Assembly: GCA_035704495.1 (NCBI GenBank) | Contig: DASSWW010000007.1 | Span: forward strand, 1 to 19,298 | From: UBA6022 sp035704495 | Lineage (GTDB): Bacteria > Patescibacteriota > Saccharimonadia > Saccharimonadales > Saccharimonadaceae | Reading direction: 5' to 3' | DNA length: 19,298 nucleotides | In this document: positions 1 to 7,372 of the stretch, piece by piece | How positions within the stretch are numbered: the first letter of the stretch is position 1 | How the letters are laid out: each line of letters begins with the position of its first letter | Notes under the pieces: model-generated | What the model was told of the DNA's origin: nothing | The model's database searches: none | The model's input: only the letters and a program-made list of their open reading frames with translations | Made by a program: the position numbers and the translations under genes

Positions 1-84
1 CATCGCTAGGTATTGCATTACCTTGTATTCGTTACGTATCAGCGTAAAATGATGAATAGTAATAAAACTAAACAAGTGATACGT

Positions 85-972
85 ATGGAACACCACCCAA
101 AGGATACAGATGAAATGGAACAAAAAGTTGCGTTTATGGAACTAGGCGATGCGGCAATCGGTACAATCGAAGCCGGTCAAAATCAACAAGAGCGATTAGA
201 AGAATTTACCGAACGGGTTGGCCGCGGCGAGTTTCATAAAGAGATTACAAACGGCGTTACGATACCGGTACGTTGTGTTGATGGACGCAATATTCCAACG
301 GGTGCACATTCGCTTGCGCCTAATGCTGCTGGTGGGACAGAATCGATTTTTGTGGCTGACGATCTGACAACCAAACGCTTTGCTGGCTATGATGATTCAA
401 CCGTCGCTGGCTATACGGCAGTCGTTGAAATGCTGACGTCCAATGGCTATGAAGTCGGTGGACACACCGATTCGCACGCACATGACGAAATAAGCGGTTG
501 TGGCGCTAACGACAAACTGCCACAGATGTATCAATATATCAGCGAACGAGGCGACACACTTCGTTCGGTCGCGAGTCAACTAGGCATTGATATTGCTGAT
601 GATGTTCACAATATGATAGTTGATAATGCCACCCAGCGCACAGAATTTTCGTCTGGTGCCGAGCTGCTGTCGGTGCTTGAAGCAAATGCAAAGGAAGAGT
701 TTGTCGATCATCTTGATGGCGAACACAATGAAGTAGTCCTAACTGTTTGTACACGACCTGGTGTAACGCTTGATCGCGATACATTACAGGCTGCATTCGG
801 ATCAGATTACGAAGCGTTTAATGTTGACGTGTGGTCGTTTGAACAAGCTGCCCGTCTGACGTCAGAAAACGACGAAGAAGTCGCGCAAAAAATTGCTGCA
901 ATGACTTATTACAACTTAGCAACCGCGTTTGTTTTGGCTGGGCCGCGTCAACGTGTGACCGTTATCGAATAA
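85..972 (+). CDS. Carbonic-anhydrase-like protein (Cys-His-Cys metal site)
   Basis: From this start the product is about 295 residues and soluble, with no signal peptide or membrane segment. Seen directly: a VRCVDGR segment gives the CxDxR pattern, and 63 residues after that Cys comes GGHTDSHAHDEISGCG, with the next Cys 12 residues after the His. Cys-x-Asp-x-Arg plus His and Cys in this order is the metal-binding layout of beta-class carbonic anhydrases and of the related cadmium (zeta, CDCA) class, which interconvert CO2 and bicarbonate; the long Cys-His gap is closer to CDCA. The C-terminal ~150 residues are not recognised. The start is uncertain: the frame is open from base 13 with ATGs at 49, 52, 85 and 115. 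A possible promoter (TTGTAT 23-28, TAAAAT 45-50, 16-bp spacer) would exclude the earliest ones, and AAAGGA (99-104) could serve the ATG at 115. It is convergent with the next gene, 9 bp between stops and no terminator. Function is inferred from motif only. Confidence 0.55.
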   Translation: MEHHPKDTDEMEQKVAFMELGDAAIGTIEAGQNQQERLEEFTERVGRGEFHKEITNGVTIPVRCVDGRNIPTGAHSLAPNAAGGTESIFVADDLTTKRFAGYDDSTVAGYTAVVEMLTSNGYEVGGHTDSHAHDEISGCGANDKLPQMYQYISERGDTLRSVASQLGIDIADDVHNMIVDNATQRTEFSSGAELLSVLEANAKEEFVDHLDGEHNEVVLTVCTRPGVTLDRDTLQAAFGSDYEAFNVDVWSFEQAARLTSENDEEVAQKIAAMTYYNLATAFVLAGPRQRVTVIE

Positions 973-981
973 TCGAAACAT

Positions 982-1923
982 TTAAAGCAATCGGCGTGCT
1001 TCGTCGGTTGTTTTTGTGTGCATTAGTTTTTCGCGTAGTTCGCTAGCGCCAGGAAAATCACGGATATAAATTTTGAAAAAACGCTTTAGCGGTTCATAAC
1101 GTCGTGGTTCCAGCTGGGTGGAATATTTGTCGAACAAATCAAGGTGAAGTTGAAGGAGTCGTAGCAACTCTTCTTTGCTGTGCGTTTGTTTCTCAGACTC
1201 AAACGCAAATGGATTTGTAAACACGCCGCGACCAATCATCACTCCGTCAACGCCGTACTTTTCGATCAGCTCTAGGCCGTGCTGACGATCGTGAATGTCG
1301 CCGTTGATCGTTAGTAGCGTCTGCGGTGCGATTTCGTCGCGTAATTGTTTGATTGCTGGGATCAGTTCAAAATGCGCATCAACTTTACTCATTTCCTTGC
1401 GGGTGCGCAAATGAATCGTCAGGTTAACGATGTCTTGCTGTAACAGATGTGTTAGCCAGTCGCGCCATTCGTCAGTCGAACTATACCCGAGTCGCGTTTT
1501 AACGCTAATTGGTAATCCGCCTTCTTTGGCGCTGGCAATCAGTTGGGTAGCGAGGTCGGGGGTACGAATCAGACCACTTCCGGAACCGCCTTTGACGACG
1601 GATTTATCAGGGCAGCCCATATTAATATCAATTCCTTGGTAACCCATGTCGGCCAGCCCGCGAGTCATGCGCGAAAATTCATCAGGTTTATTACCCCATA
1701 TTTGTGCCACCATCGGGTGTTCGTCGTCTGTAAATGCCAGACGGCCGCGTGTGCTATGAATTCCCTTTTCGCTGCAATAACTACTTGCGTTGGTAAATTC
1801 GGTGAAAAATATGTCTGGTCGAGCCGCCGCCGACACGACATGACGAAAAACCACGTCGGTGACTGCCTCCATTGGGGCAAGAATAAAAAACGGTCGTGGT
1901 AGTTCGTTCCAAAATGTCGTCAT
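982..1923 (-). CDS. tRNA-dihydrouridine synthase (Dus family)
   Basis: 313 residues, a typical Dus length. Reduces specific D-loop uridines of tRNA to dihydrouridine with FMN and NADPH in the cytoplasm. Visible motifs: APMEAVTD near residue 16 (start of the FMN-binding TIM barrel), DINMGCPDKSVV with catalytic Cys at residue 104, VKTRLG (Lys 142), IHLRTR (His 171), INGDI (207-210) and VMIGRGVFTNPF (229-239) for the FMN phosphate. All are canonical, so enzymatic activity is likely; which of the Dus subfamilies it belongs to cannot be told here. ATG at 1921-1923 has no Shine-Dalgarno sequence. It starts 8 nt after the stop of the upstream small gene, so the two probably share a transcript and translation may be coupled. 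Confidence 0.93.
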   Translation of the reverse strand: MTTFWNELPRPFFILAPMEAVTDVVFRHVVSAAARPDIFFTEFTNASSYCSEKGIHSTRGRLAFTDDEHPMVAQIWGNKPDEFSRMTRGLADMGYQGIDINMGCPDKSVVKGGSGSGLIRTPDLATQLIASAKEGGLPISVKTRLGYSSTDEWRDWLTHLLQQDIVNLTIHLRTRKEMSKVDAHFELIPAIKQLRDEIAPQTLLTINGDIHDRQHGLELIEKYGVDGVMIGRGVFTNPFAFESEKQTHSKEELLRLLQLHLDLFDKYSTQLEPRRYEPLKRFFKIYIRDFPGASELREKLMHTKTTDEARRLL

Positions 1924-1931
1924 AATATGTG

Positions 1932-2252
1932 CTAGTCGATGTTTGCGGTGTCAAGAACTCGCGCAAATGCATCGGACGGATTAAAATGTTTATCGGTTTT
2001 TGCGGTTGATGTTCTGGTGACTGCGTTAACGCCAAATTTATCAAGGTCTGCTGCCTGAATTGACATTGGGCTGGGCATTGTAAACAGAACTTCTTGCTGA
2101 ACTGTCATGCGTCCTAGCATACGTCGTGCGTAGGCCGCTTTACGCTCTCCTTCTAATAGTCGTCGCTCCCAATAAGCTAATTTTTCCTCTGTTGCAATAG
2201 ATGTTTCTGTTAGATCTTCAACGGGCAACGGTTGATCTTCATACGAACTCAC
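1932..2252 (-). CDS. Conserved-looking hypothetical protein, 106 aa, helical
   Basis: Not recognised. The frame is open to 2342, but the start is set at a GTG (2250-2252) because AAGGAG lies 7 nt upstream; this gives MSSYEDQPLPVEDL at the N-terminus. Residues ~20-52 (EEKLAYWERRLLEGERKAAYARRML) are charged and heptad-like, suggesting a helix or short coiled coil; the C-terminal half is polar. There is no signal peptide, membrane segment or cysteine. The stop is 8 nt before the tRNA-dihydrouridine synthase start, which implies an operon, but a role in tRNA modification would be a guess. Confidence 0.7.
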   Translation of the reverse strand: MSSYEDQPLPVEDLTETSIATEEKLAYWERRLLEGERKAAYARRMLGRMTVQQEVLFTMPSPMSIQAADLDKFGVNAVTRTSTAKTDKHFNPSDAFARVLDTANID

Positions 2253-2425
2253 TACGATTCTCCTTGTCATATAGTAATAATGCTTATCACTATTGTGCCA
2301 TAATTTTGATAAAAAGAGAACGCCTCTCGCTATACACAACACAGTGTTATATATAATGAGAGACGGACAGGAATAGTGCTTGGTCCGATTTTTCGCGCTG
2401 GGAATACCAAGGCGTCTCCGTATAT
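2253..2425. other. Intergenic stretch, AT-rich imperfect dyad only
   Basis: 173 nt between the 60-aa gene and the 106-aa gene. It must carry the promoter of the 106-aa/dihydrouridine-synthase pair, but no clear -35/-10 pair stands out; TACTAT close to the Shine-Dalgarno site is the best -10 candidate. An AT-rich imperfect dyad lies around 2320-2360, flanked by CTCTC/GAGAG arms. No gene seen. Confidence 0.3.
2260..2265 (-). promoter_or_regulatory. Shine-Dalgarno AAGGAG selecting a GTG start
   Basis: On the minus strand AAGGAG is followed by 7 nt and then GTG. The ATG slightly upstream (2268-2270) overlaps this region and has no such site, so the GTG is preferred as the start of the 106-aa protein. 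Confidence 0.65.
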
Positions 2426-2608
2426 CTAGTTTTTAAGCCAGTATGGCGGGTCGATCTTCTTGTTTTTGTACTCCAACAACAGTTTTGCGCGTTCAGAGTC
2501 ACGGAGCGAATCCAAGGATGGGTCTCGACGACCACTGTTATTTTTTGCTGCCTTGTTGGCATCATCACGCGCTTTTTTGAAAGCATAGTCACTCGACATA
2601 GCTGCCAC
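2426..2608 (-). CDS. Small hypothetical protein, 57-60 aa, basic
   Basis: Not recognised. The frame opens with GTG at 2606-2608 and ATG three codons later (2597-2599). The peptide is hydrophilic and lysine/arginine/aspartate rich (SSDYAFKKARDDANKAAKN ... ERAKLLLEYKNKKIDPPYWL), with a composition like a real cytoplasmic protein. Two overlapping minus frames (2347-2682 and 2589-2783) give Cys/Arg/Thr-rich nonsense-like peptides, so this frame is preferred. No convincing Shine-Dalgarno site is visible (AAAAGAT only). It lies between the tRNA-Pro gene and the 106-aa gene, all on the minus strand. It may be a genuine short gene or chance. Confidence 0.45.
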   Translation of the reverse strand: MAAMSSDYAFKKARDDANKAAKNNSGRRDPSLDSLRDSERAKLLLEYKNKKIDPPYWLKN

Positions 2609-2737
2609 ATCTTTTCGTAATCGTAGGTTGTGTCTCTATTCCTAGAGATGATTGGTAGGGTCGGACGAAAGCATCTCTCCATAATTTTCCGGCTAACGCC
2701 AGTCTACTACAGGTTATAAATGCTTCGCCCGACCCCG

Positions 2738-2813
2738 TCGGGGTGGCAGGATTTGAACCTGCGACTTTCTGTGTCCCGAACACAGCGTACTACCAGACTG
2801 TAACTACACCCCG
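2738..2813 (-). tRNA. tRNA-Pro(CGG)
   Basis: On the minus strand the acceptor arms CGGGGTG and CACCCCG form 7 perfect pairs, followed by discriminator A; CCA is not encoded. The anticodon arm is CTGTG-TTCGGGA-CACAG, with anticodon CGG reading proline codon CCG. The T arm is GCAGG-TTCAAAT-CCTGC. The D arm is odd: GTTAC...GTAC pairs as four base pairs only if one T is bulged, and the variable loop has 6 nt (AAAGTC), giving 76 nt before CCA. No strong terminator follows. The upstream region carries TTGACA (2842-2847) but no good -10. Confidence 0.95.
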
Positions 2814-2858
2814 TGCGTACTAACAATATATACACTATTCCTGTCAAATTTCGTGCGC

Positions 2859-2889
2859 ACGGCACGAACGATAACGTTCATAGTGCCGT
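2859..2889. other. Strong stem-loop downstream of the helicase-nuclease gene
   Basis: Read on +, ACGGCAC (2859-2865) pairs with GTGCCGT (2883-2889), and inside it GAACG (2866-2870) pairs with CGTTC (2875-2879) around the loop ATAA, with a 3-nt bulge ATA. That is 12 base pairs in total. It lies 38 nt beyond the stop of the helicase-nuclease gene and before the tRNA gene. No T-run follows on either strand, so it may be a transcript 3' end, a processing site or an anti-decay structure. Confidence 0.5.
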
Positions 2890-2927
2890 AAACACACAAC
2901 TTATAGTAACGTTTAATCGCCTATATG

Positions 2928-5900
2928 TCAATGTTCGCCAAGTAGGTCTTGCTCGAACGCCAGCATGCCTTTGTAGTTTTGTTCGTAGGTGCTGGTATCG
3001 GGTAAATCAAGTGTGATAATTTTATGCCAGACGGCCTGAATGAGCCGCCGAAAAGTGTCGAGTTCTTCTGCTGAGCAGCTTGCCTCTAGGCTGAGTATCT
3101 CGCCGCGTATTGTTGGTTCAACAAATTGCAAGCAGCCATTTGTCACCGTGTACTGACCATAATCACGTGAATGTTCGATCAGTAACTTGTAAAACATCAG
3201 TTGTTGTTTGTATTTATGTAGCTTGATTTTTTCGTAGTCTGTTTTGCCTGTCCAACTGGTGCTAGCTTTGCCGGTTTTGTAGTCGGTGACGACAATTGTT
3301 TTGTCTTCTGCTGAAATAGTGACCAAATCGAGTGCGCCCGTTAAGTGTGCTTTGTCTATCATCACTTGTTGGCCAGCAAAGTTTAATTCAACTTTTTGTA
3401 ACGGACTAAACGATGCATACTTTTCAGTTAAAAATGCGTTTAACGCATCGCTACCCTTTTGAAAGTAAATTGCAAAATCGGCTTCAGAAAGATGTTGACT
3501 ACGCAAATTTTGTTCAAAATCACGCAGTACGTCTTCGACTGGTCGCTGTTGTTTTGTGGCGGCCATATGCGAATGTGCTTGCTGTAATGTTTTGTGGATC
3601 GCCGAACCATAGGCAGCGCTAGGACTCATTGCCTGCGGAAAACGTAACAGATTATTCATCAAAAATGCTTGTGGACCGCCCCGACTGACATCCAAAAAAT
3701 TATTAAAGTGCGTCACGCTAAGTTTGTAATTTTCGAGGGTTGGTGCCAGTAATTCCTGCATTGTACCCGTTGATAACGAAATGATTGGTTCGTACCAGCG
3801 CAGCTCGGCACTGGTGACAAGCTGTGTGTTGTCGTGTTCAAAATCTATCGTTTCTGGCTGCAGAGATGTCGAAAGTAAAAAGCTGGCACATAACGTATTT
3901 TTACCAGAATCATCCGACGTGCTATAGCTGATAATCAAGTGTTTACGCGCCCTCGTCATAGCGACAAAGAACAGTCGCATACGTTCATTTAAATTGTCGC
4001 CACTTGGTGTTAACGGTAGGTTTTCTGGGTAGCTAATCAAGCGGCTACGGCTACGGACGCGTTCACCCCATGCGCTATCGATGGCACCGATGATATATAC
4101 GGTATCAAATTCCAGACCTTTAGATTTATGTGCGGTCATCAAATTGATAGCGCCCTGCTGCCTATTAATGTGTGGTCGTATGCTTGTGATGACACTTCCA
4201 AGTTGGCGATGCAAGGCAATAAATTCTAGTAACGTTCGTAGCGTTGGCGTTTGCTGTGGTTGATAATCGCGTAATTTAGTGCGAATTGTCCGCAAGGCTT
4301 CTAGGTAGACCAAATATTCATCTGGTTGTGTTTTGAGTTTATCGAGCGGGAAAAAATACTCAAAAAATGGCGAGGTAAATTCACAATCATCAGGTGTACT
4401 GCGTCCCATGATAGTATCGAGGATATATTCAAGCGGTGTATGTGGCACCTGTCCGGCAACGGTAATCAGCCAGCTATGTAGCGGTACGAATGCTGGTGTG
4501 ATAGCCATCACTTCCATCCATGAAGTACGCTGCCCGTAGGCCGCCAAACTAAGTCTCCAAATCGCAGCTGGCTCAAAACCAAACGCTGGGTGCGCAAGTA
4601 ATTCTGGCAAAATCGCATTTGCTTGATCGTGGCGACTTTCGAATAGCGCTACCAGTAATGTCGCCATTTTCTCCAACGCAATAATCGGGTCGATATCCAG
4701 TACGTTATCACGCCGTTCATAGTTAACGTTAATGTTTGCATTTGCAAAATACGGCAGCAGGCTAATAATTTCGTGATGGCGGCGCGCCAGAACGGCAATT
4801 GTTTCTGGTGGTTGACCGCTATCAATCCGTTCTTTAATTGACTGCACCAAAAGCTGCCGTTCGTCGTGTTTTGTTTCGGTTTCTAGCAAATGAATTGTGC
4901 TACCAGTTTGGCTGCGATGCGCAGTTAGCGTTTTATCAAGTTCGGGGATAATATTTTCTAAACGACTATCGCCCTGCGTAATTACTTCACGCGCACGGTC
5001 TAAAATAGGTGCTGCCGAACGGTAGTTGTCGGTCAACGTAATTGTCGTGACATCGCTATAGGTTTGTCGAAAATTAATAATATTACTGATATCTGCGCCC
5101 TGAAAACTATAAATCGCCTGGTCATCATCACCCACAACCAGAATGTTCGGTCGGCCATTATTTGCTTCATTATTGGTCAGGTTGTACAGGATGCGCATTT
5201 GCGCCATGTTAGTATCCTGAAACTCGTCTACCATAATGTACTGGTGCTTTTCTTGCAGGTTTAATTGCAAGGCCGGAAATACTTCCATGGCATGGACAAC
5301 ACGCAAAATCATATCGTCAAAATCGTATAATTCGGATTCTTGCATGCGAGCAAGATATTGGTAATAAATAAAGCTAACTGCGCGCAGCTTTAATTGGCGG
5401 TCGCGTGTTTTTAATACAAAATCACCTATCTCGTTCTTTTTCATCCATGCGTTTCGCCAGGCGGTTATTGGTTTGGTAGAGTTTGTAGTGTCAGCTTGAT
5501 CGATTGCATGTTGCAGACTATCGGCAATAATATGTGACAGCGGCACGATGTTGGGTAGCGGAATGCGTGTACCACTGCTACGAATTGGATCGACGAGCGG
5601 GCGCAAGGCATCGGCCGTCGTTTTGCTGATTTTCGGACCAAAAGCGACACCAAGCAGCGGTTCGCTTACATCAATAACTTGGTCGTTAGCATCCAGCAGT
5701 AATAAAAGTTCATCGCTGGTCAGACCACTTTTCTTTAGTTCAGAAATGGTCATCAGCGCATCACCTAGATGCGTGTACTCCCCATTCATTTTACCTGCAA
5801 GCGGGCTACTGTATTCTAACTCATCAAAAATACCACGCAGCAACTCGTAACTGCTCAGTTCGTCAGCTGCCCGAAACGTTGCGCCGTGATAAAAAAAGTC

Positions 5901-6206
5901 GCCGTTTTGATTAATAATTTCGGCACCAAAACTATGAAATGTGTGAATGGCTACTTTGTATGCCTCTTTGCCGATAATTTGCACCATACGTTCGCGCATA
6001 GCGCTAGCGCCGCTTTCGGTAAACGTTAAACATAAAATATTTTCGGGCAACGTGTCGGTCTTTTGCAAAATATTTGCAGCGCGCATACTCAGCAACTCGG
6101 TTTTGCCCGTGCCTGGCCCCGCTACCACCATCACCGGCCCATCAATTGTGTCGACGGCCTGTTTTTGGGCAGCGTTTAATTTAGCGTAACGAGTTGAAAA
6201 GTCCAT
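2928..6206 (-). CDS. UvrD/Rep-type helicase fused to RecB-like nuclease
   Basis: 1092 residues. An ATP-driven DNA helicase with a C-terminal nuclease, the arrangement of AddA/RecB-like proteins; the expected role is double-strand break processing and recombination. Motifs in order: Walker A AGPGTGKT (29-36); TFTESGASAMRER (61-73); Walker B VDEFQDTN (326-333); GDDDQAIYSFQG (359-370); NYRS (394-397); MTAHKSKGLEFD (690-701); VAMTRARK (748-755). The nuclease has His 871, ALDLV (Asp 960), VVTDYKTGK (Asp 975, Lys 977) and KYKQQLMFY (~998-1006), a full PD-(D/E)XK set. Few C-terminal cysteines are present, so the iron-sulfur cluster of AddB/AdnA types seems absent. No partner subunit is in the window. 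The start is the ATG 7 nt after a TACAAT box with no Shine-Dalgarno site, suggesting a leaderless message. All motifs look intact. Confidence 0.93.
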   Translation of the reverse strand: MDFSTRYAKLNAAQKQAVDTIDGPVMVVAGPGTGKTELLSMRAANILQKTDTLPENILCLTFTESGASAMRERMVQIIGKEAYKVAIHTFHSFGAEIINQNGDFFYHGATFRAADELSSYELLRGIFDELEYSSPLAGKMNGEYTHLGDALMTISELKKSGLTSDELLLLLDANDQVIDVSEPLLGVAFGPKISKTTADALRPLVDPIRSSGTRIPLPNIVPLSHIIADSLQHAIDQADTTNSTKPITAWRNAWMKKNEIGDFVLKTRDRQLKLRAVSFIYYQYLARMQESELYDFDDMILRVVHAMEVFPALQLNLQEKHQYIMVDEFQDTNMAQMRILYNLTNNEANNGRPNILVVGDDDQAIYSFQGADISNIINFRQTYSDVTTITLTDNYRSAAPILDRAREVITQGDSRLENIIPELDKTLTAHRSQTGSTIHLLETETKHDERQLLVQSIKERIDSGQPPETIAVLARRHHEIISLLPYFANANINVNYERRDNVLDIDPIIALEKMATLLVALFESRHDQANAILPELLAHPAFGFEPAAIWRLSLAAYGQRTSWMEVMAITPAFVPLHSWLITVAGQVPHTPLEYILDTIMGRSTPDDCEFTSPFFEYFFPLDKLKTQPDEYLVYLEALRTIRTKLRDYQPQQTPTLRTLLEFIALHRQLGSVITSIRPHINRQQGAINLMTAHKSKGLEFDTVYIIGAIDSAWGERVRSRSRLISYPENLPLTPSGDNLNERMRLFFVAMTRARKHLIISYSTSDDSGKNTLCASFLLSTSLQPETIDFEHDNTQLVTSAELRWYEPIISLSTGTMQELLAPTLENYKLSVTHFNNFLDVSRGGPQAFLMNNLLRFPQAMSPSAAYGSAIHKTLQQAHSHMAATKQQRPVEDVLRDFEQNLRSQHLSEADFAIYFQKGSDALNAFLTEKYASFSPLQKVELNFAGQQVMIDKAHLTGALDLVTISAEDKTIVVTDYKTGKASTSWTGKTDYEKIKLHKYKQQLMFYKLLIEHSRDYGQYTVTNGCLQFVEPTIRGEILSLEASCSAEELDTFRRLIQAVWHKIITLDLPDTSTYEQNYKGMLAFEQDLLGEH

Positions 6207-6213
6207 TGTTACT

Positions 6214-6219
6214 ATTGTA
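6214..6219 (-). promoter_or_regulatory. -10 box of helicase-nuclease gene, leaderless type
   Basis: TACAAT on the minus strand ends 7 nt before the ATG, so transcription would begin at or beside the start codon. The -35 region (GCTTCA at 17 bp) is weak. The box sits in the short gap after the upstream paralogue gene. Confidence 0.5.
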
Positions 6220-6230
6220 GCCTATAATAG

Positions 6231-6737
6231 CTACCGTGAAGCATTGATATCGATTTGATGTGCCAATGCGGCACCGATAATCGCATATTCTCGTGGTCGT
6301 TTATGGAACCGCTCAGCGCTTGTTTCGACAATCTGTCTCATTCGTGGTAGGTTTTCTCCGAAATAGCTATATACCCTTTCTGTTTCATCATCAAAATTAT
6401 AACGAAGAGCCATGTAAGCCATTTTTAGGTGGGGGTGAATAGTAATTGAATCGTGAACTTCAGCATCGACATTCGGATGGACTAACGCTGAAATCGCTTC
6501 GTAGGTGCTAATACCATGGGACAATGCATCTGACTGACTTAGTTCAGGTTCGATTTGACTGGCCGTCAGAAGCGTCTGATGTCCCATCTTATATAAAATA
6601 CTCGCTGCTTCGGCGGATTTGTGTGAGCTTTCATGTATCGTCTGATTTTGTAGCAACATTTCTAATATTTCAGCATTACTATCGCTGATGTCCTCGTGTG
6701 GGAAATTATTTTGAGCTTCAAGTGTGATTAGATTCAT
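6231..6737 (-). CDS. Unknown protein, 168 aa, second of a paralogous pair
   Basis: Not recognised. Clearly homologous to the gene just upstream: shared blocks include LQN followed by (I/V)xE(S/A)SH, LY(K/N)M(G/A)H, HG(I/F)(S/T)TYExI, LVxP and a C-terminal (I/L)GAA. The protein is soluble and helical with many conserved-position histidines and acidic residues (HESSHKSAE, YKMGH), without signal peptide. ATG at 6735-6737 overlaps the TGA of the upstream gene as ATGA, and AAAGGTG inside that gene's last codons supplies a Shine-Dalgarno-like site 9 nt before it. This indicates translational coupling. Equal expression and perhaps a heteromeric complex are inferred; function is unknown. Confidence 0.8.
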   Translation of the reverse strand: MNLITLEAQNNFPHEDISDSNAEILEMLLQNQTIHESSHKSAEAASILYKMGHQTLLTASQIEPELSQSDALSHGISTYEAISALVHPNVDAEVHDSITIHPHLKMAYMALRYNFDDETERVYSYFGENLPRMRQIVETSAERFHKRPREYAIIGAALAHQIDINASR

Positions 6738-7273
6738 AATACTAAACACCTTTCTATCAGATTATTTTCGTACTCACGTGTATCGAGTTCTAGTTGTCGT
6801 TTGACAGCGGCTCCCAGAATGGCGTGTCGAGCAAGACCATGGCGGTAGCGGTCGGTGGCATGTGTGACGACTTCGACTGTCGTTGGTTGTTGGGTGTTAA
6901 ATTCGTCGTACGTATCTGTCAGAAATTCCCTTAAATTTTGGCCATCAAGTGCATCAGCCAAGTTACGTGAGGCGGCAATAACGGAAGGTGCTTTGGTGTA
7001 TGCGGGGCGCGGTGTAACCAGTGAAGTGATGATTTCGTAGGTAGTAAATCCGTGAGCAAACTCTGCATGATAATTATCATTGTTAAACACGCCTTGTGAT
7101 TGTTTGGCGGCTATGTGCGCCATATTGTACAGTAAATGACTTTGTTTGGTATCAAGATGGCTAGCTTCAACAAGGCTATAATTTTGCAAAAAATTTTCCA
7201 GAAAAGCGGCATTTTCCTCTGTTAAATCTACTTCAGGAAAATCATATTGGTGCTTTAGTATCGGTGTTTCCAT
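6734..7273 (-). CDS. Unknown protein, 179 aa, first of a paralogous pair
   Basis: Not recognised. It starts METPILKHQYDFPEVDL at the ATG 7271-7273; the longer frame to 7291 would need a start inside the promoter. It shares its whole fold with the following gene (HGFTTYEIITSLVTP here against HGISTYEAISALVHP there), so the pair arose by tandem duplication. It has an extra C-terminal tail (ELDTREYENNLIERCLVL) encoded by the stretch that also holds the ribosome site of the next gene. Soluble, no signal peptide. A strong promoter precedes it (TTGGAT-17-TATACT) with only 9 nt between -10 box and ATG, so the message is probably leaderless. Confidence 0.8.
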   Translation of the reverse strand: METPILKHQYDFPEVDLTEENAAFLENFLQNYSLVEASHLDTKQSHLLYNMAHIAAKQSQGVFNNDNYHAEFAHGFTTYEIITSLVTPRPAYTKAPSVIAASRNLADALDGQNLREFLTDTYDEFNTQQPTTVEVVTHATDRYRHGLARHAILGAAVKRQLELDTREYENNLIERCLVL

Positions 7274-7282
7274 TATTTTAAT

Positions 7283-7311
7283 AGTATACACTCTTTCACA
7301 ATATTATCCAA
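7283..7311 (-). promoter_or_regulatory. Promoter of the paralogue pair, leaderless type
   Basis: Minus strand: TTGGAT (7306-7311), 17-bp spacer, TATACT (7283-7288), then 9 nt to the ATG. It is divergent from the promoter of the 162-aa gene; together they fill the 99-bp intergenic gap. Confidence 0.7.
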
Positions 7312-7353
7312 AAAGTGATATAAAAGTGAAAACCGCATTAACCAGTTAAAAAA

Positions 7354-7362
7354 TGGTATACT
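7354..7362 (+). promoter_or_regulatory. Extended -10 promoter of the 162-aa gene
   Basis: TGGTATACT is an extended -10 element (TGn plus TATACT). The ATG is 10 nt further on with no purine-rich ribosome site between them, so the 5' leader would be about 3 nt. No good -35 box is seen, as expected for extended -10 promoters. Confidence 0.6.
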
Positions 7363-7372
7363 ATACCCAGTT

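Noticed and set aside
2347..2783. Two long overlapping minus-strand frames (111 and 64 codons) beside the tRNA gene
   Set aside because: Their peptides are rich in Cys, Arg, Thr and Tyr without any protein-like pattern, one runs into the tRNA gene, and the 60-residue frame between them looks far more natural.
2819..2847. tRNA-Pro promoter built on TTGACA at 2842-2847 (minus)
   Set aside because: The only hexamer at 17 bp is GTTAGT, a poor -10, and the better TATATT is just 11 bp away. A promoter is likely somewhere here but cannot be placed.
6734..6737. UGA recoded as glycine, as in Gracilibacteria/SR1
   Set aside because: TGA is used as a true stop in the ATGA overlap of the paralogue pair, and the large genes have no in-frame TGA codons.
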